64,000 nt of DNA from Xenorhabdus bovienii SS-2004 (GTDB taxonomy: Bacteria > Pseudomonadota > Gammaproteobacteria > Enterobacterales > Enterobacteriaceae). A program made the translations under genes and the position numbers. The stretch spans positions 2,666,001 through 2,730,000 of the forward strand of contig NC_013892.1 of assembly GCF_000027225.1 (NCBI RefSeq), in the 5' to 3' direction. This document shows positions 1 to 9,463 of this stretch, in pieces. A model generated the notes under the pieces. It saw only the letters and a program-made list of their open reading frames with translations. It searched no databases and was not told the DNA's origin. Within the stretch, counting starts at the first letter, position 1, and every line of letters starts with the position of its first letter.

Positions 1-223
1 AACACTCAGCATCCTCAAGGGAGGCTTTGGCAGGGACGTAATTGGGAAGATCGATAATCTCAGACGGCGCACCGGCAGCTAAGAGTTCTTCCCGCGAAAA
101 AAATGACACAAGTTCGTGTCCCGCCAATAGATTGCGCCAAAAACTTTGCCAGTCGGGACTTTGGGGAAACCGGCAAGAAATGCCAATAATAGCGACTTCA
201 CTACCCGTATATTCACGCTTCAT
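1..223 (-). CDS. Type I polyketide synthase, N-terminal ketosynthase fragment (runs off left edge)
   Basis: Reading leftwards from ATG at 223, the frame stays open to base 1 and gives about 74 residues. They start with MKREYTGSEVAIIGISCRFP and continue with a FW..LL.G.E.....S.EEL.AAGAP pattern. This is the usual beginning of a type I PKS beta-ketoacyl synthase domain. The start codon overlaps the stop of the upstream NRPS gene (ATGA), so the two are translationally coupled. The catalytic Cys-His-His and all later domains lie outside the window. By position it would extend the peptide made by the preceding NRPS modules with a carboxylated extender unit. Whether it carries its own acyltransferase cannot be seen; a free-standing acyltransferase two genes upstream suggests it may be served in trans. 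Confidence 0.85.
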   Translation of the reverse strand, partial: MKREYTGSEVAIIGISCRFPQSPDWQSFWRNLLAGHELVSFFSREELLAAGAPSEIIDLPNYVPAKASLEDAEC

Positions 224-3200
224 GATACTGAACTTCCTTTCACTTTACGCCGCCTGTCCGCCAGTCTGTTTTTACCTGAGCGAGCCGACGACAGAGTATT
301 TTCTTGGGATAGTTGCTTGCCAGAATCGGATAGCATCACCTCGGCTTCCTCATTTTCGGGAGACAAGTTGCTCTGTTTGATCCAGTTTGCGAAGGCGGTG
401 ATGGTGGGGTGTTCGAATAAGACGGCAACGCCGATTTTCTGGTTGAATGCCCGCTGCATTTGGGATTGCAGCGCGATTATTTTTATTGAGTCACCACCTG
501 CATCGAAAAAATTCACGTTTGCATCAACCACCGGAGTTTCCAGAACCGCGCTCCAGACAGCCTGTACTTTCGCTTCGACAGGATCGGTCAACGGCGCATG
601 ATCCAGGGCAGTTTGTATTGGCAATCGCTGCATTTCGCGTTCCAGCAGTCGCTGACGATCGATCTTACCGGTAATGGTGCGTTCAAAACCGTCTATAACC
701 ACAATAAGCGCAGGAATCCACGACTCTGGAAAATGCCGACGAATATGTTCTCGCACACGGGACTCCAGCATGGCAGACGATTCGCAGCTATCGATGAAAA
801 GACGCCATTGCCGTTTTCCTTCCCGCCCCGTTGCAGACAACAGGCAACAAGCCTTAACCTCCTCCAATGTCTCAACGGCACGTTCCAGTTCACGCGGTTC
901 AATGCGAACGCCGTTCACTTTCACTTGATCGTCAATCCGTCCCAGATACTTAAAGCCTGACTGATGAGAAAAAGTGACCGCGTCACCTGTGCGATAAAAA
1001 GCCTGCTTACTGTATTTGACAAAATATTTATCGGACTCAACCGGATTGGTGGCGTAACCGTGAGCGACCGCCTGCCCCCCAATCCAAAGCTCGCCCCGTA
1101 TCCCCGCAGGCAAAGGTTTACCGAAGACGTCCGCGCAACAGGCAATGACGTTTTGAATTGGCCAGCCGATAGAAACGTCCGCAGAGAGAGACTGTCTGGC
1201 AGTCAGGCAGTCCACCGTCGTCTCACTCGGACCATAATGATTGCTGACGGCGTAACCCTGCCGCAGCAAATCATCCCTGAGCCATTGAGGTAATTCTTCA
1301 CCGCCGAATATCCACAAGCGCATAGCCGGGAAAAAAGGAGCGCCCTGAATAAGCTGTGCAATGGCGCCCGGAATAAAGTTAATCAGCGTGATGGACTCAT
1401 CCCGCAGCAGATCGATAAACGTCTGTCGCTCCAACAATACATTGGATGATGGATAAATCAGCGTAGCTCCGGCAACAAGACTGCCAAACAGATCTTCGAC
1501 GCTGGGATCGAAATTCAGGTCGGTCAGCCCAAGTACCCGATCCGCAGGCGTAAGGTGGGTTTCCCGGACAAACCAATCCAGCAAGTTTGCCACTGATTCA
1601 TTACGGATAGAGATGCCTTTAGGTGCTCCGGTCGTTCCTGACGTGAAGATGAAGTAAAACTCATCTTCAGACCGCCGATTGCGCCATAACGTTGGTTCAC
1701 CAGTGGACTCCGGCCATGTTATCTCTGTTTCGATATCCAGCAGCAAGTAACGCCCGATGTCAGCATCAAGTTCCCCGTTCAAGGAGGCACCACATAAGAC
1801 AATGCCGCAATTCGCCAACGCCAACAGATTTTTTTTACGTTGCCGTGGATCTTTCGGGTTTATACAGAAGTAACTGCCGCCACTGAACAATATCGCCAGA
1901 ATCGCTTGAGTGGATAACAGTCCCTTTTCGAGATGGACAGCCACTCTATCGCCCGGAACGAATCCCGCTCCCCGTAACCGTTCCTGCAAGGCAAAAACGC
2001 CCCGCAATAGTTCGCGATTACTGATCCGATGCTGGCCTTCAATCAGACTGATTTCTTGGGGTGACTGGTTAAGCCGCTGATAAATGCACAGCAGCAACGC
2101 ATTGATATCCGGCGTCTGTGCATTGTGTTCTCCCATGACCAAAGCGGCTTCTTCAGCGCCGTCTGGGTTGAGTTTTAACACCAGATCTTCAATCCGTACA
2201 TCCACAGACCCCTTAATCAGATCCGCTGCCAAAGATTCAAACGCGTTAAACACCCTATTTACCGCGTCAGGATCACTTGCAAAAGTTTCCCCCGCACTTA
2301 ACTCAACTGTCCATTGATCCACACCGGAAACCGTCAGAGTCAAACCAAAATGCGTCGTCTCTTCACTGTGCAAATCCGTCAGAAATGCACCACAATCAGC
2401 GTTCTGTAACTCGGTATCGATCGGGTAATTATCGATAACGACAATAGAGTCATAGAGTTCGTCACGTATTCCCGTCTCTTCTCTTATCAACAGGGGTGGC
2501 GTTTTTTCATGTTGATGAGTCTGTTGCAGCGCTTGAAAAACCGCGCGTAATGCTACTTCCAGACGCCATTTTCCGTCGAGCGTCAGGATCAGCGGCACCG
2601 TATTCGTAAACAGTCCCAGAGGTTGGCGGTCGACGTTTTGTGTCAACGCCGCTCCCCTGCCGGAAAATGTACAACCGAACGTAACGGTTTTTTGGAAAGT
2701 CAACTTGGCCAGTACCAGCGCCCAGCACAGATAGATAAAACTTGCCGGAGTGACACCTGCACAGCGACAAATCAACTCTATCGCCGCTTTACGTTCTTTA
2801 TCCCATATGCGGTTCGCGATGACTTTTTCATCTGTTATTTTTTCTCCCGCTTTATGCTTAATCTCGGTATGTTCGGCAGAACGGAACAGCGGTTCGGCCA
2901 GCAGTTTTGTCGTCGCCGAAGTTTCTCCGTCTGGCAGGTATTGGAAAACACGATGCCAGTGTTCACGACTGAGCCTCAGTTCTTCTTGACTTAGCCCTTT
3001 CCAGAGTTGCTGCGAATAAAGTCGTACAGCCAGAGGAACGATTTTTTGCTGGCGCAATCCCTGTAACCAGAGCGAAATCAGTAGTGAGCTACTCCAACCA
3101 TCCATCAGAATATGGTGAAAAGAGAAAGCGATCCTTAAGATTCCCGCGTCAATATCGTGGAAACAAATGATCCGAAACACCTCGGCATCCAGCTCAAATG

Positions 3201-3564
3201 GCGTCGCTTTCGACTGTGCCAGCCAATCGAGGTCGCGTTGTTTTAGCGACGCCTCCGGGGTAGTTGAATCAACGCGGATATATTCAAGCGGTATCCGTGG
3301 TAATGCGTATACCGCCTGATGGGGAACACGAATGCCTTTCCAGACAAAAACCGCCCTCAGAGCAGGCTGTGACTGCTGTATCTGATACCAGACATCGAGG
3401 ATCTCCTCCTCACTGACATCCGCTTTCAGGCTGAATGCCACGCCAATATGATAGGTACTGTTACCATCTTTCAAAGCGTGAAACAGCAGGCCGTTTGCTT
3501 GCGGCGTTACCTGTAATAATTCTTCGATATAATTGGGTTTGTTGGAATCATTGAGCTGCTTCAT
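220..3564 (-). CDS. Nonribosomal peptide synthetase, one module C-A-PCP
   Basis: A 1114-residue NRPS with one module. The condensation domain carries an intact HHILMDG motif at residues 150-156. The adenylation domain has TSGTTGAPKG near 641-650, HYGPSET near 776, YRTGD, GRIDDQVKVNGVRIEPRELE and a TGKIDR motif. A carrier domain has GGDSI as its phosphopantetheine site, followed by a linker of about 60 residues rich in Ser, Lys and Arg that could be a docking tail. The pocket residues read by eye are D686, P687, E690, N729, I752, G754, H776, V784, D785 and K. D686 indicates an alpha-amino acid, but I cannot assign the code. The gene overlaps its neighbours on both sides by 4 bases. By position it condenses its amino acid onto the D-Asn made by the C-A-PCP-E protein and hands over to the PKS. 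Confidence 0.93.
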   Translation of the reverse strand: MKQLNDSNKPNYIEELLQVTPQANGLLFHALKDGNSTYHIGVAFSLKADVSEEEILDVWYQIQQSQPALRAVFVWKGIRVPHQAVYALPRIPLEYIRVDSTTPEASLKQRDLDWLAQSKATPFELDAEVFRIICFHDIDAGILRIAFSFHHILMDGWSSSLLISLWLQGLRQQKIVPLAVRLYSQQLWKGLSQEELRLSREHWHRVFQYLPDGETSATTKLLAEPLFRSAEHTEIKHKAGEKITDEKVIANRIWDKERKAAIELICRCAGVTPASFIYLCWALVLAKLTFQKTVTFGCTFSGRGAALTQNVDRQPLGLFTNTVPLILTLDGKWRLEVALRAVFQALQQTHQHEKTPPLLIREETGIRDELYDSIVVIDNYPIDTELQNADCGAFLTDLHSEETTHFGLTLTVSGVDQWTVELSAGETFASDPDAVNRVFNAFESLAADLIKGSVDVRIEDLVLKLNPDGAEEAALVMGEHNAQTPDINALLLCIYQRLNQSPQEISLIEGQHRISNRELLRGVFALQERLRGAGFVPGDRVAVHLEKGLLSTQAILAILFSGGSYFCINPKDPRQRKKNLLALANCGIVLCGASLNGELDADIGRYLLLDIETEITWPESTGEPTLWRNRRSEDEFYFIFTSGTTGAPKGISIRNESVANLLDWFVRETHLTPADRVLGLTDLNFDPSVEDLFGSLVAGATLIYPSSNVLLERQTFIDLLRDESITLINFIPGAIAQLIQGAPFFPAMRLWIFGGEELPQWLRDDLLRQGYAVSNHYGPSETTVDCLTARQSLSADVSIGWPIQNVIACCADVFGKPLPAGIRGELWIGGQAVAHGYATNPVESDKYFVKYSKQAFYRTGDAVTFSHQSGFKYLGRIDDQVKVNGVRIEPRELERAVETLEEVKACCLLSATGREGKRQWRLFIDSCESSAMLESRVREHIRRHFPESWIPALIVVIDGFERTITGKIDRQRLLEREMQRLPIQTALDHAPLTDPVEAKVQAVWSAVLETPVVDANVNFFDAGGDSIKIIALQSQMQRAFNQKIGVAVLFEHPTITAFANWIKQSNLSPENEEAEVMLSDSGKQLSQENTLSSARSGKNRLADRRRKVKGSSVS

Positions 3565-4805
3565 ACTCCGCGCCCCACTGCATCAAAGAGGCTTTGCAAC
3601 TTCATCTTTTCCACAGATAAAGAGGTGTCTCCCCTTCCTTCAATCATTTCCAGCCATTGCTGTGTGTGCTGATGAAGAAAGCCGCAGTCTTCAAAGGGCA
3701 GATGTGAGCCTTTTATCCTTTGTGTTACTGCATCCCTGATTTGACGCAGTTGTGCGATCGCTGCCGCATCCTTGATGTCAGGCAATCTGGAGCTATAAAG
3801 ATGGAAATAACAGTGCCTGAAAAACCGCTCCAATCGGCTCTCTGCGGTGCTTAGTGCCTCAGCGAAAGTGAAAATTTCATCCGGTTCGCATAAAGGTTGC
3901 ATGGGCAATCCCGCGCGCTGATTCAGATAACTCAGTACTGTTTTCGGGGAAATTTCCAGATAGCGGGTGACACCGTTTTGCGCGGCATACTGCAAACTCC
4001 GCAGCCACTGCACGGGAGAAGTCAGATGCTGTAAAATTGATGGTTTGAGATCCTCAGCAGGTAACTCTGCGCCACTGACGTTGCAGACCAGTCTGGAGAG
4101 CAGCGTCCCCTGCTTGTCTGTGTCAGGCAGGAAATCAAGCAATGCCGCCAATTTCTCTTGCGCTTCCATCATTAAAGGCGAATGAAACGGGCCACCGATT
4201 TTCAATGGATAAAGCAACCCGCCCAGCGCTTCCATACGCGGCGCAAAGCGTCGAATGTCTGCCATAACGCCAGAAACCGTCACCTGATCAAACGCATCAA
4301 TGGCGGATACATACAATTCTATACCATCGTCTTTTCTGGCTTTATCCACTGCCTGTACCACAACCTCGGCAGGAAGGTGCAATACCCAACACATGTCGCC
4401 CTGTTCGTAACGACGGGCGCAGGCTTCCACGACTTCCGAGCGCAGGTTAACCACTTTGGTCAACGTCGCCAGATCAAGATAGCCAGCAGCGCACAGAGCC
4501 GGATACTGCCCCAGACTGTGTCCCATCATAAACTCAGGAACAAGCCCACAGCGCGTACGTAATATGCCCGCAATGGCGACCGTAGTCGCCGTGAGCGCCA
4601 GTTGGGCAATGCGCACTTGTTTCAAGGTGTCGCGCTGTTCGCCATGAATAACACTAAATAGATCGACCTGAGACAGCTCCGACACTTCTTCCAGACAGGC
4701 TCGATATTCGGGATAGGTTCTGAATGCGGCAAACATATCGGGTTGCTGTGCGCCCACGCCGGGAAATAAAAATACCGTCTTCGCTGAGTCGGTAACCGTT
4801 CTCAT
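3561..4805 (-). CDS. Free-standing acyltransferase (trans-AT) of PKS/aminomalonyl type
   Basis: A 414-residue protein of the malonyl-CoA:ACP transacylase fold. It starts with VFLFPGVGAQQ, has the nucleophile elbow GHSLGQ with Ser97, the conserved LRS Arg122, and the catalytic His208 in GGPFHSP. About 90 residues beyond the normal fold (from about 320) are unassigned. No ketosynthase or carrier domain is attached, so it must act in trans. Zwittermicin (ZmaF) and colibactin (ClbG) clusters use a free AT to move aminomalonyl units from a discrete ACP to the PKS. The neighbouring ACP, acyl-CoA dehydrogenase and Ser adenylation genes suggest the same job here; that is inference, and a malonyl-specific trans-AT is the alternative. 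The gene overlaps the upstream and downstream NRPS genes by 4 bases each. Confidence 0.9.
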   Translation of the reverse strand: MRTVTDSAKTVFLFPGVGAQQPDMFAAFRTYPEYRACLEEVSELSQVDLFSVIHGEQRDTLKQVRIAQLALTATTVAIAGILRTRCGLVPEFMMGHSLGQYPALCAAGYLDLATLTKVVNLRSEVVEACARRYEQGDMCWVLHLPAEVVVQAVDKARKDDGIELYVSAIDAFDQVTVSGVMADIRRFAPRMEALGGLLYPLKIGGPFHSPLMMEAQEKLAALLDFLPDTDKQGTLLSRLVCNVSGAELPAEDLKPSILQHLTSPVQWLRSLQYAAQNGVTRYLEISPKTVLSYLNQRAGLPMQPLCEPDEIFTFAEALSTAESRLERFFRHCYFHLYSSRLPDIKDAAAIAQLRQIRDAVTQRIKGSHLPFEDCGFLHQHTQQWLEMIEGRGDTSLSVEKMKLQSLFDAVGRGV

Positions 4806-7800
4806 GCTGAGGCTCCATTAATAATGAGATCGAGCTCCGGTTGTGAGAGCTGACAAAGGGGAAAATCTGCCGGAATTAACGCCTGTTCCACTTGTGCGCG
4901 ATGTAACGCATCGTTCCAATCGGATAGTCTTTCGTTTAATTGCATCAGGTAGCGTTTGGCATCCACGTCGCCAGCTTCGGGAATGCCCAGTCTCAACTCA
5001 ACAAAAACAGAACCGGATTCGCGATCGTCGTAAATAAGCACATCAAAGTCAGCCACGCTCTTTTCATCGGGATGCCGAAAACCACCCGACAGGGAATCAA
5101 CCAGATTAAAATGGCGCCATGTTCCGTGTTCGCTCAGTCCGAAACCAATATCGTTGATGCAGATGAGCGGCCGCGTCCGCACACCATTCAATCCCAGTTG
5201 TTCTTTCCAGTCTGGGCTGTCTTCATACCGTTGTGATTTCAATGTTCGTAAAAAGAAACCGGGCAAAAAACCGCTTTGATAGCCAGAGGGAACGTGGAGA
5301 TTCAGTTGATTGAAGCCAGTAAACCAACCGACGGAATTCGCCATCACCGCATGCCAGACAGCGGGCGTCTCTGCCTCAGAGAATAAGCGTCCGTGGTTTT
5401 CAAACAGCACCGTAGGCTGTTCCGGTAACATGCCGTTATCCTGCACAATCTCCAGCAAAGCAGCGGCAATCAACTGCGTCCGTTCAGCTTTGTAGCGTTG
5501 TTCCATCAGCCGGAAATCCTCGCCGGTAACTGATAGCGCCAGCGTGACGGGAACGGCTGCCGGCGGATAAAAGGCATGGTCATGTGGTGCAGGTTCAGCA
5601 TAAGAGACGTGATCCCGCAGCCATTTCCCCCAGAGGAATGCACCCTGCTCAACAACAGCGCTGGCTTTATCGACATTAGCTTTATCAACGTTGAGCAGAA
5701 CCGCCGATTCGTTCAGCACCTGATCCAATTCATCCAGTAAGAAAATCCATGAATGGACATCACAGATCAGATGATGGCAAACCCAGATCAGATAATTTTT
5801 GTTCGCAGCCGGATCACATACCACTTCATGCACACTCGGCTTATTTTCCAGACACACTTCGCCTTGCAATCTGTGCAGTCTGCCCTCAAGGCTTTCGTCT
5901 TGCGCCAACACTTGATCCTGCAATAACATATCGCCGTCATGTTGCTCTGGCTCCAAGGACGAAAAATAAAACTCACTCAAACTCCGATTCGATCTCAAAG
6001 CGAAAATTTTATGTCTGGCTTTTACCGCTGCCACCGCGCTATTTATACGCCCGGCGCAAATGGATGACGGTAACTCAAGCACCACACCCTGTTGCAGCCG
6101 TTCACCGTATTTAAAGTGATGTTCCTGAAACCAGCGGACACTGGGTAAATAGTTCACCCAGTTTGCTTCCGGCGCTTCCAAAACAGTCGAGTCGGTGACA
6201 GCAACGTCTGGTTTTTCCGAACAAACTCTTTCAAGCACAGCCCCTAAGGCGGTTGACGTTAACAGTTCACTTGCGCCGACCCGAACGCCTTGTCTGGCGA
6301 GTAATGCGACAAGGCGGATTGCTTTGATTGAGTCACCTCCCTGCGCCAGAAATGAGGCGGTCAGATCCACGGTTTCCGGCCAAATCGGCCTTAAAAACTC
6401 GCCGTCCAGCCATGTCGGGAGTGAATAAGCTTCCGGCTCTCGCTGACCTTGCCTGTCAGTTGCACGAAACTGAGCAGGATCGGCTGCCGCCAGCTTTGCT
6501 TTAGCCGCAACAGTGAGCGCGGCCATATCAACCTTGCCATTGGCATTCATCGGCCAAGGCTGCACAGTACAATAGAGACCCGGCAGCCAAGCGTCAGGGA
6601 TTGTGTTTTTCAGGTTTTTCTGGAATGCAGAGTTGTCGTATGGCACAGATTGACTACTGCACAAAGCGACCGTTTCATATCCATCAATGGCCAGTTTCAG
6701 CGCTTTCAACTCCCGACGGTCATCGTCATGTCCAAGATCCGCCAGAGCTTCTGCCACAGCTTTCTCAATTTCCGCAGGGTGAATCCGATGACCACGCACT
6801 TTGAATTCATCGTCAATGCGCCCAAGGCAATAAAATATTCCCTGTTCATCCTGCAAGCCCAGATCGCCAGTACGATACCAACGATGCTGCCCGTCGGCGC
6901 TGCATACAAACTGCGCCTCCGTCTGCGCGCTGTTGTTGATATATCCATCCGCCAGCACTGAACCGCCGATCCCTATTTCTCCTTTAAATCCACGGGGCAT
7001 ATTTTGCCCCCAAGCGTCTCTTATCGACATCTCCGCTTGCCCCAGCGCTTTACCGATAGGCGCAATCACGGTGCTCGCTCTGTCATTCTCATCAGATTCG
7101 CTCATCGAACTTTCGTTCATCAAATAAATACAGCACCCTACCGTCGCCTCTGTCGGCCCATATTCATTGATCACTCTGCTGCCTGAAGGAAAGAAGCCAA
7201 GCGCTCTGTTCACCAAAGCGACGGACAAATTTTCGCCGCCAACGATAAAGGTCAGCGGATTCCGTCTCCGGACGCTATGCTCAATCAATAATGAGAGATG
7301 GGATGGTGTGCATTTCACTCCCGTCAATGCCTCATCGGAGAGAAGGGTTCGCAGTAGTTCCGGGTTATCGCGAATGTCCTGTTCGTGGGCTTGTATAAAC
7401 CCCCCCGATAAAACCGGGATCAGAATCGCTGTCTGCGTCAGATCAAACCCAAAGGAAGTAAACAAAGGTGCATTAAACGGCGCTTCAGAAGCGTATTCCC
7501 CTTTGGCTGCCAGTGCATAGTTCGCCAGTGCAACAGGGGAAATGACAACACCTTTTGGCTCTCCGGTTGACCCTGAGGTATACAGGATATAAGCAGGATT
7601 GCTGCCTGTTTGTTGTGACCGGGCTTGTTCGGGATGTATGAATTCTGGCTGGATTTCCGGATGCAAGCCCGCGTCACATAAATCTTTATCCAGCGAAGCG
7701 CGTAACAGAGGCAAATTCAGCGCCTCCGCAAGGTCTTGATCCGTTCCCGTATAAATACAGAGAGACGCGCCCGAATTACGGACGATAGTTGATAATCTCG

Positions 7801-9463
7801 CCAACGGCGTGGTGGGACAAACAGGAACCACGGTCACATTTTCAATAAGACAGGTCAAATAGGCGAGCGTCATTTCAGGCGAGCGCCTTCCCAGAATCAC
7901 CACCGGATGGTGTTCGAAACGTCGATCCCGCCTGTCACGCAATTGCGCACTAAACTTGCAAATCCATTGCCATCCTTGACGGTAGGTCAGATTACCCACT
8001 CCCTCACCGGCTTCCTGTTTGAACAGCCAGTTATCGGCATAACGCTGAAAAGCGTCACATAAATGAACGCCGATCGGCTCTGCGAGACAATCAGTCTGTA
8101 CGTTGACTTCTTTTGTTTGCCTTGTGGTTTCTTGTTGCCCCATCACTTCAGCGGCAGCTTCCAGTGCATAATCAATGACGGTTTGCAGGAATGCGTGACA
8201 TTGGTCGGAAGACCAGACTTTGCGAAAATCGGCTTCAATCTTGAAGTCACCGCCCTCAAAGCGATCATGGATGTGCACAGTGGCAAACAACGCCTCCACT
8301 GCCTGAATATGATCAATCTCTATTTCAGCACCTGAGACGGTTTTCTGAAACACGCCTGTTTGATAGGAAACGCCGAAAGCCGGCACAATCTGTCTCCATT
8401 CCTGCGATGCGAAATCTCCCCAACGGGCGCCCGGAGCATACCGTGAGTGCATCACCGCTTTTTGCAGATGTTTTCTGAGGCTACGATAGCAATCCGCGAC
8501 GGTTTCCCCTGCCTCACGAAATACCGGGATCAGAACGGGAGCCACCGCCATGCCCACTGACTGTTTTTCGTCTTCACGCCAACGATTCAGCATAGGTGCC
8601 TGTAATAACGCGCCATTGCCATCTTCAATCACCATTTGTGTATAGGCAACTGCGGCGAAAAACAGCCGAAAAACTGAACCTCCGCGATGGCTGAATTTAT
8701 GCAGCATCTCGTTTTGCGCTTCGCTCAAAGCGATCCGTACACGCATCGTGTGCGGTTTCGAACTACGATAATCCCCTATTGGGTAGCGGCAGGAGATTTT
8801 GGTGGCGCTGACTGACGCCGTATCACCATAAGTATTTGGTTCACCAAAAACCGTCCGCCAATACGCCGCATCCCTTGCCATACGCCGGGAATTCTCGTAA
8901 TCCCGCTCTCTCTCGGCGTGAATAGAGTACAAAGGGGAATTCACCTTCCCCGACCTCTGCACCAATGCATCGGCCAGACGCTCTAGTAATATCGCCAACG
9001 CCGCACCATCCACCGCAGCATGATGCGCTTTCACAAACCATCCCGATTGTTCCTGTCGGAAACGCACCGCAAAAATCCGTATCGGCGTGAGTGATAAGTC
9101 CTCTTCCACCAGCAGTTGACGCTCCACCCAACTTTCAAAAGCCGAACCGGGGTCTGGATGTCTGCTGAAGTCCACTCGTTCCACGGCGGCCTGAGGCGTG
9201 TTGTGCCGAATTCCACGCCATAATATTTCCCAACCAACAACTTCTGGATGAACCGTTTCTAAAGGATCGTTGACGAAGCCGATATGGCACACATCCTGCG
9301 TATTCCTGACAGTTTCGGCCGCCCGCACAAGTTGATCTAACGACACATTTCCACTCAATCGTGCCACACCGCCCAAATAAAATGGGTAGCCGGACAGATG
9401 AAACGCTTCCATTTTGAAAACGGCCTGTTGTGACCGCGATAGCTCAAAAGTCGGTTTATTCAT
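4802..9463 (-). CDS. NRPS C-A(Asn)-PCP-E, candidate N-acyl-D-asparagine prodrug module
   Basis: A 1553-residue single-module NRPS. The order is: condensation domain (HHAAVDG, residues 147-153); adenylation domain with YTSGSTGEPKG (628-638), NEYGPTEAT, YRTGDLG and NANGKVD; carrier site GGDSI with Ser1045; and a C-terminal epimerization domain with HHLICD..SW, an ENHGR motif and VGWFTGFNQLNL. The pocket residues D674, L675, T678, K717, I740, G742, E767, V775, G776 and K977 give DLTKIGEVGK, one position from the known asparagine code. No module lies upstream in the operon, so the first C domain could be a starter type that acylates Asn. Together this predicts N-acyl-D-Asn, the leaving group of the xenocoumacin, zwittermicin and colibactin prodrugs. 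No activating peptidase is visible in the window. The E-domain motifs are somewhat divergent. Confidence 0.93.
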   Translation of the reverse strand: MNKPTFELSRSQQAVFKMEAFHLSGYPFYLGGVARLSGNVSLDQLVRAAETVRNTQDVCHIGFVNDPLETVHPEVVGWEILWRGIRHNTPQAAVERVDFSRHPDPGSAFESWVERQLLVEEDLSLTPIRIFAVRFRQEQSGWFVKAHHAAVDGAALAILLERLADALVQRSGKVNSPLYSIHAERERDYENSRRMARDAAYWRTVFGEPNTYGDTASVSATKISCRYPIGDYRSSKPHTMRVRIALSEAQNEMLHKFSHRGGSVFRLFFAAVAYTQMVIEDGNGALLQAPMLNRWREDEKQSVGMAVAPVLIPVFREAGETVADCYRSLRKHLQKAVMHSRYAPGARWGDFASQEWRQIVPAFGVSYQTGVFQKTVSGAEIEIDHIQAVEALFATVHIHDRFEGGDFKIEADFRKVWSSDQCHAFLQTVIDYALEAAAEVMGQQETTRQTKEVNVQTDCLAEPIGVHLCDAFQRYADNWLFKQEAGEGVGNLTYRQGWQWICKFSAQLRDRRDRRFEHHPVVILGRRSPEMTLAYLTCLIENVTVVPVCPTTPLARLSTIVRNSGASLCIYTGTDQDLAEALNLPLLRASLDKDLCDAGLHPEIQPEFIHPEQARSQQTGSNPAYILYTSGSTGEPKGVVISPVALANYALAAKGEYASEAPFNAPLFTSFGFDLTQTAILIPVLSGGFIQAHEQDIRDNPELLRTLLSDEALTGVKCTPSHLSLLIEHSVRRRNPLTFIVGGENLSVALVNRALGFFPSGSRVINEYGPTEATVGCCIYLMNESSMSESDENDRASTVIAPIGKALGQAEMSIRDAWGQNMPRGFKGEIGIGGSVLADGYINNSAQTEAQFVCSADGQHRWYRTGDLGLQDEQGIFYCLGRIDDEFKVRGHRIHPAEIEKAVAEALADLGHDDDRRELKALKLAIDGYETVALCSSQSVPYDNSAFQKNLKNTIPDAWLPGLYCTVQPWPMNANGKVDMAALTVAAKAKLAAADPAQFRATDRQGQREPEAYSLPTWLDGEFLRPIWPETVDLTASFLAQGGDSIKAIRLVALLARQGVRVGASELLTSTALGAVLERVCSEKPDVAVTDSTVLEAPEANWVNYLPSVRWFQEHHFKYGERLQQGVVLELPSSICAGRINSAVAAVKARHKIFALRSNRSLSEFYFSSLEPEQHDGDMLLQDQVLAQDESLEGRLHRLQGEVCLENKPSVHEVVCDPAANKNYLIWVCHHLICDVHSWIFLLDELDQVLNESAVLLNVDKANVDKASAVVEQGAFLWGKWLRDHVSYAEPAPHDHAFYPPAAVPVTLALSVTGEDFRLMEQRYKAERTQLIAAALLEIVQDNGMLPEQPTVLFENHGRLFSEAETPAVWHAVMANSVGWFTGFNQLNLHVPSGYQSGFLPGFFLRTLKSQRYEDSPDWKEQLGLNGVRTRPLICINDIGFGLSEHGTWRHFNLVDSLSGGFRHPDEKSVADFDVLIYDDRESGSVFVELRLGIPEAGDVDAKRYLMQLNERLSDWNDALHRAQVEQALIPADFPLCQLSQPELDLIINGASA

